Part shown: positions 35,658 through 44,371 of the stretch, one piece after another
Position numbering within the stretch: position 1 is the first letter of the stretch
Layout: every line of letters begins with the position of its first letter
Assembly (NCBI RefSeq): GCF_000739775.1
Contig: NZ_BBJH01000030.1
Location: forward strand, 86,060 to 150,059
DNA: 64,000 bases
Direction of reading: 5' to 3'
Source: Paraburkholderia heleia NBRC 101817
GTDB lineage: Bacteria; Pseudomonadota; Gammaproteobacteria; Burkholderiales; Burkholderiaceae
The notes under the pieces: model-generated
Database searches by the model: none
Told to the model about the DNA's origin: nothing
Seen by the model: the letters and a program-made list of their open reading frames with translations, nothing else
Program-made: the position numbers and the translations under genes

Positions 35658-36239
35658 TCAGGCGAGATCCTCGAGCAACGAGGCGCGCACCTCGCCGTCG
35701 ATGGTCTGCGTCGGCACACGGTAATTCGGATGATCGCAGCCAATCGCGAGCGCGGCGCCTTCGCGCAAGCGCGTTTTCATCTGCGGCGTGAGTTCGAACC
35801 GGACGAAATGCACGGCCGAGGTCTTTTCGGCGTTCTCGCGTTCGAGGTCCTCGTCGGCGATCGCGTAGACGGGCGGTTCGCCGTCCACCTGGACGAACAC
35901 CTTGTCCTCTATGCCGATCAGGCGCGCAAGCGCCGCGCGCCGCTCGACTTCGCTCTCGTATTCGAGCTGCATGGTCGCCTTCAGGTTGTCGCCGTCGGGC
36001 ACGAGCGGCAGATAGGCCGCGAGTTCGCCCTGAATGCCGTCTTCGTCGAAGATCTTTTCGATGTGCAGCATCTCCTGGATCTGGTAGCGGATCGTGGTCT
36101 CGTCCTCGAACAGGAACGTGAGGTGATTGCCGAGCGACACCGCGCGCTGCTTCTTGTGCTCGATGATGCGTTTGCGCATGTCGCCCCGCACCCGGGCGTA
36201 GGCTTCCAGCGTCAACAGCGAATTTCTCGCGATCGTCAT
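35658..36239 (-). CDS. DUF3501 family protein
   Basis: A 193-residue soluble protein resembling the DUF3501 family (MTIARNSLLTLEAYARVRGDMRKRIIEHKKQRAVSLG is its typical start; split here only for description). No cysteine cluster, membrane segment or signal peptide is visible. It is the last gene of a minus-strand operon with an Fe-S protein and a rubrerythrin; this trio recurs in many proteobacteria to my recollection. A role in peroxide or oxygen stress is inferred from its partners only. GAGG stands before the ATG at 36239. Confidence 0.8.
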   Translation of the reverse strand: MTIARNSLLTLEAYARVRGDMRKRIIEHKKQRAVSLGNHLTFLFEDETTIRYQIQEMLHIEKIFDEDGIQGELAAYLPLVPDGDNLKATMQLEYESEVERRAALARLIGIEDKVFVQVDGEPPVYAIADEDLERENAEKTSAVHFVRFELTPQMKTRLREGAALAIGCDHPNYRVPTQTIDGEVRASLLEDLA

Positions 36240-36278
36240 GAGTCGTGCCTCGTGAATGTTGCGCTCTGGCGTCGGGAC

Positions 36279-37631
36279 CTAAATGCCATAGGCGCGGCGC
36301 AGCAAGGTAATGGGGTGAGCGAGCGGCGGCTCGCCCAGCTGGTTCTCTTCGATACCCTGCGCAATGTGATGCCCCGCGAGCTGGCAGTCGGACGAAATGA
36401 AGTTCGGCCCGGCCTGGCCTGGCTCTGCCTGCCCCATCTGCTTGAACACGGGCGTGCCGATCTTCATCGACATGGCATGGAATTCCTTCTTCACGCCGAA
36501 GGTGCCCGCGTGGCCCGAACAGCGCTCGACCACGGTCACTTTCGTTTCGGGCACGAGCGAAAGCAGGTCGAAAGTCTTGCGGCCGATGTTCTGCACGCGC
36601 GCATGGCACGGCACGTGATACGACACGTTGCCGAGCGGCGAGCGGAAGTCGGTCTTGAGCAGGCCGTCGCGATGACGCGCCACCAGATACTCGAACGGGT
36701 CCCAGAACGCGTCGCTCACGGCTTTCGTGTTGGCGTCGTCGGGGAACATCAGCGGCAATTCGTGCTTGTACATGAGCACGCAACTCGGCACGGCGCCGAT
36801 CAGTGCATACCCTTCACGCGCGTAACGCGCGAGCATGGGCATGTTCTGCGACTGCTTGTGCGCCACGCCCTCCAGGTTGCCCTGCTCCAGCAGCGGCATG
36901 CCGCAGCACCATTCGCTCTTCACCAGCTCGTAGGGAATCCCGTTGTGGTCGAGCACCGCGAGCAGGTCGTGGCCGATGCCCGGCTCGTTGAAGTTCACGT
37001 AGCAGGTCGCGTAGATGGCGACCTTGCCCGGCGTGCGTTCGCCGTCGCGCACTTCGCTCGAAGCCGCGCGTTTGGCAACGTTACGAAACTTGTGCGTGGC
37101 GAAATCGGGTAGCCACGCCTTGCGGTCGACGCCCAGCATGTCTTCCATCGCACCGCGCATCGCCTTCGTGTGATTGATGGCGTTGACCGCTTGCGTCACG
37201 ACGGGAATGCCGGCGATCTGGCCGAGCGCGTCGGTATTCGAGAGCACGCGGTCGCGCAGCTTCACTTCGCCCTTGCGGTAGTGAGCGGCCTTGGCGCGCA
37301 GCATCAAATGCGGAAAGTCCACGTTCCACGGATGCGGCGGAACGTACGGGCACTTCGTCATGTAACAGAGATCGCACAGGTAGCATTGGTCGACGACCTT
37401 GTCGAAAGAGGCCTTGTCGACGTCGTGCGCTTCGCCGGTATCGGTTTCATCGACGAGATCGAACAGCGTGGGAAACGCGCCGCAGAGCGAGACGCAGCGC
37501 CGGCAGCCCGCGCAGATGTCGAACACGCGCGCGAGTTCCGTGTCGAGCTGGGCCTGGTCGTAAAAAGCGTCGGAGCGCCAGTCGAGCGGATGGCGGGTCG
37601 GCGCTTCGAGACTGCCTTCCTTGTGGGGCAT
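36279..37631 (-). CDS. GlpC/HdrD-like Fe-S oxidoreductase subunit
   Basis: About 450 residues with two [4Fe-4S] ferredoxin clusters: Cys40/43/46/50 (CAGCRRCVSLC) and Cys83/86/89/94 (CYLCDLCYMTKCP). Two CCG-type cysteine-rich regions follow (SEWCCGMPLLEQGN and ERCSGHAGTFGVKKEF). The architecture is that of GlpC and heterodisulfide-reductase subunit D, electron-transfer proteins, but there is no glpA/glpB or hdr partner here. It lies between rubrerythrin and DUF3501 and may pass electrons to rubrerythrin. AAGGAGA precedes the start. Confidence 0.85.
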   Translation of the reverse strand: MPHKEGSLEAPTRHPLDWRSDAFYDQAQLDTELARVFDICAGCRRCVSLCGAFPTLFDLVDETDTGEAHDVDKASFDKVVDQCYLCDLCYMTKCPYVPPHPWNVDFPHLMLRAKAAHYRKGEVKLRDRVLSNTDALGQIAGIPVVTQAVNAINHTKAMRGAMEDMLGVDRKAWLPDFATHKFRNVAKRAASSEVRDGERTPGKVAIYATCYVNFNEPGIGHDLLAVLDHNGIPYELVKSEWCCGMPLLEQGNLEGVAHKQSQNMPMLARYAREGYALIGAVPSCVLMYKHELPLMFPDDANTKAVSDAFWDPFEYLVARHRDGLLKTDFRSPLGNVSYHVPCHARVQNIGRKTFDLLSLVPETKVTVVERCSGHAGTFGVKKEFHAMSMKIGTPVFKQMGQAEPGQAGPNFISSDCQLAGHHIAQGIEENQLGEPPLAHPITLLRRAYGI

Positions 37632-37773
37632 GACGTCTCCTTCTTTTATTTATCAGCCAAATACGCGGCTTGAGCGAGCGCGCGCCTACGCGCGCCGGTG
37701 CCTGCCCGGCACGCGAAACAACATGCGCGCACGTCATGGGTGCGTGCCGTCAGGCACGCGGGCCTGCTCCGCC

Positions 37774-38196
37774 TCAGTCCGCCAGCACGTCCAGCGCCTT
37801 CGTATAGCGGTTGGCGTGGCTGCGCTCCGCCTTAGCGAGCGTCTCGAACCAGTTCGCGATTTCGTCGAAGCCTTCCTCGCGCGCGACCTTGGCCATGCCG
37901 GGGTACATGTCGGTGTATTCGTGCGTTTCGCCCGCAATTGCCGCCTGCAGATTCAGCCGCGAAGTGCCGAACGGCAGACCGGTTGCCGGGTCGCCTACCG
38001 CTTCCAGATATTCGAGGTGGCCGTGCGCGTGGCCGGTTTCGCCTTCGGCGGTCGAGCGAAACAGCGCCGCGACATCGTTTTGTCCTTCTACGTCGGCCTT
38101 GGCTGCGAAATACAGATAACGGCGGTTGGCCTGTGATTCGCCGGCAAATGCATCCTTGAGATTCTGTTCCGTCTTCGAGCCCTTTAGCTGTGCCAT
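37774..38196 (-). CDS. Rubrerythrin-family di-iron protein lacking the rubredoxin domain
   Basis: About 140 residues forming only the ferritin-like four-helix di-iron domain. Metal-ligand motifs are present: FAGESQANRRY, EGETGHAHGHLEYL, IAGETHEYTDMYPGMAKVAREEG and KAERSHANRY. Classical rubrerythrin has a C-terminal rubredoxin that delivers electrons for H2O2 reduction; it is absent, so another donor is required, plausibly the Fe-S protein encoded downstream. The Met at 38196 is preferred because GGAGG lies just before it. A 7-bp-stem hairpin without a T tract follows at 37742-37759. Confidence 0.88.
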   Translation of the reverse strand: MAQLKGSKTEQNLKDAFAGESQANRRYLYFAAKADVEGQNDVAALFRSTAEGETGHAHGHLEYLEAVGDPATGLPFGTSRLNLQAAIAGETHEYTDMYPGMAKVAREEGFDEIANWFETLAKAERSHANRYTKALDVLAD

Positions 38197-38288
38197 CTGT
38201 GCCTCCATCGTTCGACCTGATATGTGGGGACGCGACGCCATTCGCCTTCGTGCGATGCAGCATGGCTGGGCGACTTCGCCGCACTATC

Positions 38289-38317
38289 AATCTAGGTTGT
38301 GGCGATTGCGTTCCCAA
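38289..38317 (-). promoter_or_regulatory. Putative promoter of the rubrerythrin operon
   Basis: On the minus strand, TTGGGA (38317-38312), a 17-base spacer and TAGATT (38294-38289) match the sigma-70 pattern at 4 of 6 positions each, about 93 bases before the rubrerythrin start. The rest of the 307-bp gap to the next gene (38197-38503) holds no gene I can support. Confidence 0.4.
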
Positions 38318-38503
38318 TTGTGATTTTCAATCCCCCCGATAGCGTAGCCGGGCTTACGCGGGCAGAAGTGGGCATGAACGTGGCCGGTCCAGGCACGCGC
38401 CGTGCGCGCGGCGATCTGTCCTGCACTCTTCACTTTGCGGGCGCGCGGACTCGTCCTAGACTTTGAAATTGCCGACGCGCCCGATCTATATTGCGGAGAT
38501 GCC

Positions 38504-38863
38504 ATGCGACTTACGATCCTGATCAACGGTTCCGATCCGACCGTCAATCACGACTATGCAGTGCTCTGGCTCGACACCGACCAGCAACGCTGGTCCCGCG
38601 AGTCTCACGAAGGGATCGACCTGCCTGAATGGGGTGAATTGCGTGACGTGAATGGTGTCACGTCGCTGTGCGCGCCGCTCGAAAACGAGCCGCTGTGCAC
38701 GCTGCGCGGCCTGCATGTGAACCGCCGCCAGGAAATCAGTTCCGCACACGGCGACGCAACATGGTCGTGCGAAACCTCGCACTCGCCAATGGAAGGCCAA
38801 TGGCGCCTCCAGGCTGTGGACCGCCAGATGGTCCGCGCCGAGCATTCGCTTTTTGCAGGCTGA
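38504..38863 (+). CDS. Hypothetical protein, about 119 residues
   Basis: Not recognised. A soluble acidic protein with balanced composition and three Trp; HDYAVLWLDTDQQRW and RGLHVNRRQEISSAHG are its more distinctive stretches. No signal peptide, membrane segment or metal motif. The ATG at 38504 follows CGGAG by about 5 bases, and an intrinsic terminator lies 132 bases downstream, supporting a real single-gene unit. Function unknown. Confidence 0.6.
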   Translation: MRLTILINGSDPTVNHDYAVLWLDTDQQRWSRESHEGIDLPEWGELRDVNGVTSLCAPLENEPLCTLRGLHVNRRQEISSAHGDATWSCETSHSPMEGQWRLQAVDRQMVRAEHSLFAG

Positions 38864-38910
38864 GTCGTTGTTGATGATCTGATCGATTGAATGCAGGCGG
38901 CATCGTTTGC

Positions 38911-38941
38911 CGCCTCGCGCCTCGCGCCTCGCGCCTCGCGC
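38911..38941. repeat. 7-bp tandem repeat, about 4.4 copies
   Basis: CGCCTCG is repeated four times head to tail plus a partial copy, in the gap before the terminator at 38996. Such a short repeat can vary by slippage. It lies outside any supported gene. Confidence 0.8.
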
Positions 38942-38995
38942 AGCAACGCAACGCCGCCGCGCTCATTGCATCTGTTTGTGCGTCACGTCCCGCTT

Positions 38996-39027
38996 GCGCC
39001 CGCCCTCTCGCGGGCGCGCGTTTTTTT
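38996..39027 (+). terminator. Intrinsic terminator after the 119-residue hypothetical gene
   Basis: GCGCCCGC (38996-39003) and GCGGGCGC (39010-39017) form an 8-bp stem with a 6-base loop, followed by GCG and seven Ts. This is a good rho-independent terminator on the plus strand, just upstream of the endonuclease gene. A TATACT at 39072-39077 may be the -10 of that gene, without a clear -35. Confidence 0.75.
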
Positions 39028-39119
39028 GCGCCGCGTTTTTCTCCCGCCTCCACGCGTCGTCGTGCGCCCGCTATACTTTCAGCCCGCTTGATCCCACCCC
39101 AGTCCAGCCTGTCCTTTCG

Positions 39120-39908
39120 ATGAAGAAGCTGTTTGCCTCGCTTGTTGCCTCCCTGCTGCTCGCCGCCGCGAGCCATGCAATCGCCGCACCGGCCTGTTCG
39201 CAATTCGTGCCAGACGGCCAGTTCCCGACGCTCACGAATCAGCGCATGGCGCCGAAAACGCGCATGCTTTGCTATTCGGATTTTGTCGTGCTGCATTCGG
39301 GCGTCACACACGGGCCGCTGTGGTCCGCCGAGCATCTCACGCGCGACCACCTCGAAGCCGCGAAGGACATGACGCGCACTAACCGCTTCTTCGAAGACGA
39401 CCGCCTGCCCGAAGGCGAAGGCGCGACGCTCGCCGACTACAAGCGCAGCGGCTTCGACCGTGGCCACATGAGCCCGGCGGGCAACCGCTGGAATGCGCAA
39501 GCCATGGCGGAATCGTTTTCGCTTGCCAACATCGTTCCGCAGAACCGCGAGAACAACCAGCGCCTTTGGGCCCATATCGAAACCGCGGTGCGCAAGCTCG
39601 CATCGAAGTATGGCGAAGCCTATGTCGTGACCGGCCCGCTCTTCACGGGCGCGCAGCTCCAGACGATCGGCGCGACGCGCGTGCTGGTGCCGACGCAGAT
39701 CTTCAAGGTCGTGTACGTGCCTTCGCAGCAGCTCGCGTTCGCGATCGTCGCGGACAACACGGCTGTCGACCGCTACGACGTGCGCCCGGTGCGCGACCTC
39801 GAAGCGCAGAGCGGCATTGCGTTCCCGGGCATTCCGGCGAATGTCGCGGCAAAGGAAAAAGTCTCGTTCAATGGCCGCGGCTTTGCCGTGAGCAAATGGG
39901 GCTGGTAG
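39120..39908 (+). CDS. Secreted DNA/RNA non-specific endonuclease
   Basis: About 262 residues with a signal peptide (MKKLFASLVASLLLAAASHA...) and the NUC1-type active site YKRSGFDRGHMSPAGNR, in which the DRGH His acts as general base and a later Asn (NIVPQNRENNQ) binds Mg. It degrades DNA and RNA outside the cytoplasm, probably in the periplasm. A role in nutrient scavenging or clearing incoming DNA is possible. No immunity gene or secretion-effector marker is adjacent. Confidence 0.92.
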   Translation: MKKLFASLVASLLLAAASHAIAAPACSQFVPDGQFPTLTNQRMAPKTRMLCYSDFVVLHSGVTHGPLWSAEHLTRDHLEAAKDMTRTNRFFEDDRLPEGEGATLADYKRSGFDRGHMSPAGNRWNAQAMAESFSLANIVPQNRENNQRLWAHIETAVRKLASKYGEAYVVTGPLFTGAQLQTIGATRVLVPTQIFKVVYVPSQQLAFAIVADNTAVDRYDVRPVRDLEAQSGIAFPGIPANVAAKEKVSFNGRGFAVSKWGW

Positions 39909-39919
39909 GCGCGCCCTTC

Positions 39920-40201
39920 ATGCAGCAGGAGGATCAAACGGTGTTCGACGCATACGCAAACGACAACGACGTGCTCAACGTGCAAGGCGACGCACTCACG
40001 CTCACGAACGGCACGACGCGCGTGACGCTCGCCGGCACGCTGGAACTCACGCGCGACAAGCGCGGCCTCGCCGCCGCGCTGGCGCTGAAGGCGGCGCTCG
40101 ACGACGTCGTGAAGAAACTGCAGGCCGACCCGCACCTGCCCGCGAAGGTCGCCGACGAGCCGGACCAGAAGCCCGGCGTCGTCGACAATCCGTTCAACTG
40201 A
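39920..40201 (+). CDS. Hypothetical protein, about 93 residues
   Basis: Not recognised. A small acidic protein with a beta-rich N-terminal half (NVQGDALTLTNGTTRVTLAGTLELTRD) and an alanine/leucine-rich helix (AALALKAALDDVVKKLQADPHLP), 11 bases after the endonuclease on the same strand. AGCAGGAGG falls just after its first codon rather than before it, so the exact start is uncertain. It could be a partner or inhibitor of the nuclease, but it has no export signal; this is speculation. Confidence 0.6.
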   Translation: MQQEDQTVFDAYANDNDVLNVQGDALTLTNGTTRVTLAGTLELTRDKRGLAAALALKAALDDVVKKLQADPHLPAKVADEPDQKPGVVDNPFN

Positions 40202-40228
40202 TCACGCGCGCGCGCAACGTGCGCGTCG

Positions 40229-41470
40229 TTAGAACGGCTTGCCTTCGCTCTCGCGCCAGGCGCGCGCCATGAGCGTGTTCGAGGGCAGCGTTTCGTCGAG
40301 CAGCTTCTTCGCGCTCTGCGCGCCCGCGATCGGCAGGCCGGTGGGATCGATCGCGCCGATCTGCGCGAGCACCGAAGCCTGGTCCCAGTAGATGTGCTCG
40401 TTATAGAGCTTGTTGCCGCGAAAGCAGATCACGGCGAGCATCGGGACTTCGAAGTATTTGCCCGTGGGCGCGAGACCCGGCAGCAGCCAGTCGATCTCGC
40501 GGTCGTGCGTGCAGCAGAAGATGAACTCGTCCACCACGCGGTCCGAGCCGATCGTGCGCGAGATCGGGATCAGCCGCGTGTCCTGCGGGTTCGAATGCAC
40601 GAAATGGTGCGTGTAGAAGCGCTTGAGTTCGTCGTGGCCCACGCCGCCCGTCATCGTCGGAATGTGGTTGACGTAGGGCTGCGCGACCATGGTCGGCATC
40701 ACGTCGCTCGGGTTGCGCGCGACGAACTCGTGGTAGCAGTGCGCTTCCCACAGCGCGTTGAAGTCGTAGATCGGGCCGAGCACGCGGCGCAGCATGGCGA
40801 GCGTGCGCGAGTACGCCATCATCGTGGCGGGCTTGTCGTACGTCGGGCGCGAAGACGACGCGAACGCATGGCCGCAGCCCGGGTACGTATACAGCTCGAC
40901 GCCAGGCTTGCCCGCCAGCGCCTGCGCAATGCGTTCGCGCGTGGCGGCGTCGCAGTGGGTGTCGTCGGCGCCGAAGTGCAGCATCAGCGGGCACGTGATG
41001 CGCGCGGCTTCGTCCAGATGGTTTTCGAGCCCCACGGCGTAATAGCCGATCGCGCAATCGACATCGGTGCGCGTCGCGCTCAGGTACGCGAGCTTGCCGC
41101 CCAGGCAGAATCCCACCACGCCGATTTTGCCGCGATGCTGCCCATGCGCGCGCAGCGCGGCGAGCGTTTGCGCCACGTCCTGCATCGCGAGATCGACGTC
41201 GAAGCGCTCGTAGAGCGAGAACGCCTTCTGCGCGTCGGCGCCCTCGTAGCCGAGATCGACGTTCGGCTCCAGACGCCAGAACAGGTCCGGCACCATCACG
41301 ACGTAGCCTTCCTCGGCGTAGCGGTCGGCGAGCGCGCGCATGTAGCCGTTCACGCCGAAGATCTCCTGCAGCAGGACGAGGCCGGGGCCGCTACCTTCGG
41401 GCGGCAGCGCCGTGTAGGCGCGGAATTCGCCGCCGTCGTGCGACTTCACCTGGGTCCATTGTCCGTTCAT
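40229..41470 (-). CDS. Dienelactone hydrolase fused to a SnoaL/NTF2-like domain
   Basis: About 413 residues in two parts. Residues 1-235 are a dienelactone hydrolase alpha/beta fold with Glu36 (QEIFG), nucleophile Cys122 in GFCLGG, Asp169/170 and His201 (GCGHAF). Residues 236-413 form an NTF2-like ester-cyclase-type domain (FYTHHFVHSNPQDTRLIPISRTI; HDREIDWLLPG). Dienelactone hydrolases open lactones from aromatic degradation; the fused domain may shape or add a second active site. GGAGA precedes the start. Confidence 0.88.
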   Translation of the reverse strand: MNGQWTQVKSHDGGEFRAYTALPPEGSGPGLVLLQEIFGVNGYMRALADRYAEEGYVVMVPDLFWRLEPNVDLGYEGADAQKAFSLYERFDVDLAMQDVAQTLAALRAHGQHRGKIGVVGFCLGGKLAYLSATRTDVDCAIGYYAVGLENHLDEAARITCPLMLHFGADDTHCDAATRERIAQALAGKPGVELYTYPGCGHAFASSSRPTYDKPATMMAYSRTLAMLRRVLGPIYDFNALWEAHCYHEFVARNPSDVMPTMVAQPYVNHIPTMTGGVGHDELKRFYTHHFVHSNPQDTRLIPISRTIGSDRVVDEFIFCCTHDREIDWLLPGLAPTGKYFEVPMLAVICFRGNKLYNEHIYWDQASVLAQIGAIDPTGLPIAGAQSAKKLLDETLPSNTLMARAWRESEGKPF

Positions 41471-41550
41471 CGGGGCTGTCTCCTCTCTTCGGTCCAGTTA
41501 GTTGCCGTAGATTAGCGTCGAACTCGCGCCGCTGCAGCGCGTCGAGCCAT

Positions 41551-42192
41551 TCACGCCGCGCCGAAGCCGCCCGCCGCCGCGAGCGGCGGCAGCGCCGACT
41601 TGCCGCGTATCCATGCGTACTGCGCAAGCTCGGCCATTTCCTTGTCGCCGCGGCTGTCTCCATATGCGTAGAGCGTGGCGGGCGCGTTCGCCCCCCACCA
41701 CGCGCGCAGGCGCGCGACTTTCTCGGGCCCCCAGCAGTTGTTGCCCGCCAGATGGCCCGTGTACACGCCATCGCGCCATTCCAGCTCGCTCGAAAGCACG
41801 GTGCCGATGCCGACCGTCTTTGCCCACATGCGCAGATAGATCGACGGCGACGCGCTCACGAGCACGATCTCGTGGCCGAGCGCCTGGTGTTCGGCCACGC
41901 GCGAGAGCATCTCGGCGCGCAACAGCGCGGGGAGGCGGCGCTCGACGAAGCGCTGCGCGGCGGCTTCGAGCACCTCGCGCCGCACGCCGCCCATCGCGGC
42001 GTAGAGGAAGCGCGCCTTGGTCGGCCCGCGCGGCGACCAGCCGAGCGGAACGCCGATGAGCGAGGGCAGGCAACGCAGCGCGGCGGCGGCGAAGCGGGCG
42101 GGGCCGGCGGCGTCGAGCATGAACGCGCGAAAGCTGTCGGACGTGGTGATGGTGCCATCAAAGTCGAATGCGGCGACGACGCGGTCGTTCAT
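41551..42192 (-). CDS. HAD-IB family phosphatase
   Basis: About 213 residues of the HAD superfamily, subfamily IB (phosphoserine-phosphatase-like). Motif I DFDGT has nucleophile Asp10 and Asp12, motif II is VSASPSIYL, and motif III/IV reads YGDSRGDKEM. It hydrolyses a phosphomonoester in the cytoplasm. The longer open frame upstream lacks homology, so the ATG at 42192 is used. The substrate is unknown; family members act on lipid or amino-acid phosphates. Confidence 0.88.
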   Translation of the reverse strand: MNDRVVAAFDFDGTITTSDSFRAFMLDAAGPARFAAAALRCLPSLIGVPLGWSPRGPTKARFLYAAMGGVRREVLEAAAQRFVERRLPALLRAEMLSRVAEHQALGHEIVLVSASPSIYLRMWAKTVGIGTVLSSELEWRDGVYTGHLAGNNCWGPEKVARLRAWWGANAPATLYAYGDSRGDKEMAELAQYAWIRGKSALPPLAAAGGFGAA

Positions 42193-42445
42193 GAAGCGAT
42201 AGGGGCCTGGCGTGAAAGGAAAAGGCGACGCGGCTGCGCGCGCCGAACGGCCGTCATTGTCGGCGCAAACGCGATCCTGCTGCAACGCAGCCAGGCGCGC
42301 TTCATGATATTGACGTAATTCGTCAACATGTATCGATATGAACGCGCATGGATGCCGTAGCATCAGCACGAGATCCTCCGGCCAGGCGAAGGTTTGCGCT
42401 CGTCAGTCCGGCGATCATAATGATTTCGGAGACAGAGGGACACCC

Positions 42446-42994
42446 ATGAGAAACCTGACCGAGCAACTCACCCAGTACGCGGCTTATCACCGCGACGCGC
42501 GCAACATCGGCACCCATTTCGTCGGCATTCCGCTTATCGTGCTCGCGCTCGCGGTGCTGCTTTCGCGCCCGGTGATCGCGCCCGGGCTGCCGCTTCCCGT
42601 CTCGCCCGCGTGGCTCCTGTTCGGCGCCGCGACGATCTACTACCTCGTGCTGGACGTACCGCTCGGCCTCATGATGGCAGTCGTCTCCCTCGCGTGCGTG
42701 GCCTTCGGCGCATGGCTCGCGCAACGAGGCACCGCCGCGTGGCTGGGCGGCGGCGTGGCGCTGTTCGTGGTCGGCTGGGTCTTCCAGTTCGTCGGGCATA
42801 TCGCGTGGGAACATCGCAAGCCCGCGTTCGTCGACGATCTCATCGGCCTCATGATCGGCCCGCTCTTCGTGCTCGCCGAAGCGCTCTTCAGCATCGGCTG
42901 GCGCCCGCAGTTGCGTGCCGCCATCGAGGCGAAAGTGGGACCTGTGCGCATCAATCCACCCAATCCACCGCGCGCCCGGCAAGCGCGGCCGTAA
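42446..42994 (+). CDS. DUF962 / Mpo1-like membrane protein
   Basis: About 182 residues with the family hallmark HRDARNIGTHFVGIPLIVLA near the N-terminus and around four to five membrane helices. Yeast Mpo1 is an Fe-dependent dioxygenase acting on 2-hydroxy fatty acids; bacterial relatives with the conserved His residues may do the same, which I have not seen shown. The ATG at 42446 is the first Met before the hallmark. It lies alone between convergent and divergent neighbours. Confidence 0.85.
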   Translation: MRNLTEQLTQYAAYHRDARNIGTHFVGIPLIVLALAVLLSRPVIAPGLPLPVSPAWLLFGAATIYYLVLDVPLGLMMAVVSLACVAFGAWLAQRGTAAWLGGGVALFVVGWVFQFVGHIAWEHRKPAFVDDLIGLMIGPLFVLAEALFSIGWRPQLRAAIEAKVGPVRINPPNPPRARQARP

Positions 42995-43012
42995 GCGGCC
43001 GTTGAACGGTCC

Positions 43013-43906
43013 TCAGCGCTCGAACCGGACGAGCCGCGCCGCATGCACCGCCGTGAGCGCGACGGCGAGCCAGATCGGCACGTAAGTCCCGAGCTGGCGC
43101 ATGCCGAGGTGCTCCCCCAGCAGCGTGACCGAAACGATCACCAGCAGCACCGGCTCGACATAGCCGAGGATGCCGAAGAGCGCCATCGGCAACAGCCGGC
43201 TCGCCTTCAGGTACGACGCGAGCGCGACAGTGCTGAGCACGCCGAGTCCGGGCAGCAGCACGAAGGCGAGGAACTTGTGCGCCTCGACCAGCGCGAGCGA
43301 GCCGCCCGCGCGGACTTCGATCGCCGCGACCGGCACGAGCAACAGCATTTCCACCGCGAAGGTGACGAGCGAGTCCGCGTGAATTTTGCGGCGCAGCACG
43401 AAATACGGCGGATAGCCGAATGCAACCAGCAGCGTGGGCCACGAGAACGCGTGCGTCGCCCACAACTCGTGCGTCACGCCCACGGCGGCGCAGGCCACGG
43501 CGAGCCATTGCAGCGGTTCGAGGCGCTCGTGATAGTAAAAGCGCCCCACCAGCACCATGACGAGCGGCAGCAGGAAATAGCCGAGCGACACCTCCAGCAT
43601 GCGCCCGTGCAGCGGCGCCCACAGAAACACCCACAGTTGCGAGCCCAGCAGCGCGGCGCTCGTCACCAGTGCGAGCGCGGTGCGCGGCTGCGCCACCATG
43701 CGCGCGACGAGCGCGCGCAATTGCGGCACGCGCTGGCGCAGCACCAGCAGCGCCAGCGCGCCGGGCGCGGTCCAGATCACGCGCCACGCGAAAATATCGA
43801 GGCCGCCGAGCGGCGCGAGCAGGAGCGTATAGGCCGACATCAGCGCGAACAGCGCCGAAGCGCCCACGGAAAGCGCAATGCCGCGTCCGGGTTCGTACTG
43901 GTTCAT
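43013..43906 (-). CDS. rarD: EamA-type transporter RarD
   Basis: About 297 residues with ten membrane helices, opening GIALSVGASALFALMSAYTLLLAPLGGLDIFAWRVIW, the pattern of RarD drug/metabolite transporters. In Escherichia coli, RarD is a poorly defined permease linked to chloramphenicol sensitivity. The ATG at 43906 sits directly before the first helix; the longer frame adds an unsupported basic N-terminus. Confidence 0.87.
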   Translation of the reverse strand: MNQYEPGRGIALSVGASALFALMSAYTLLLAPLGGLDIFAWRVIWTAPGALALLVLRQRVPQLRALVARMVAQPRTALALVTSAALLGSQLWVFLWAPLHGRMLEVSLGYFLLPLVMVLVGRFYYHERLEPLQWLAVACAAVGVTHELWATHAFSWPTLLVAFGYPPYFVLRRKIHADSLVTFAVEMLLLVPVAAIEVRAGGSLALVEAHKFLAFVLLPGLGVLSTVALASYLKASRLLPMALFGILGYVEPVLLVIVSVTLLGEHLGMRQLGTYVPIWLAVALTAVHAARLVRFER

Positions 43907-44371
43907 CGGCAGGCGCGGGGACGCAAGGCGAAAACGCGGGAATCGCGAGCGGCGCGGTGCGTAGATTTCGCACGCTCGGGTAAAAACGTTGTCATCTGAA
44001 TCGGATATTGAATAAGGCGCGGGCCGGCAAATGCGTCGGCGAGACCGCATTCTAGTCGTGTTTGCACGACATCAGGCGGCGCAAACCGGCGCCGGACAAG
44101 GTGGGCACACGCCGTGCGCGCTTTGCGGCCTGGTGCGGGCCGAGCAATTTAGTCCGGCAGAGCACGCCGCGATGGACTAGAACGTAAGTCTCGCCACGCC
44201 AGCCCGCCGTCGCCTTGACTGACTGGATTTCGCGGCTGGAATTCGCTTCGACGAGCGAGATTTCACCGGGTCCGCTGGAGCCGCGCCCGGCTTGTCCCGG
44301 AGCGCCACGCCTTCGCCCGCTGCTGCAATTCACGACGCCGTCCCCAACGTCCAACGCCCCCTGGAGCCCGC
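43907..44371. other. 465-bp gap between rarD and egtD
   Basis: No gene I can support. A minus-strand open frame ending at 44052 has no recognisable family and no ribosome site. A TTGACT at 44215-44220 could be a -35 for egtD with a poor -10. The egtD start itself lacks a clear purine-rich ribosome site. Confidence 0.4.

Noticed and set aside
37742..37759. Hairpin after the rubrerythrin gene as an intrinsic terminator
   Set aside because: Perfect 7-bp stem but no T tract, and the Fe-S and DUF3501 genes lie downstream on the same strand, so full termination is unlikely.
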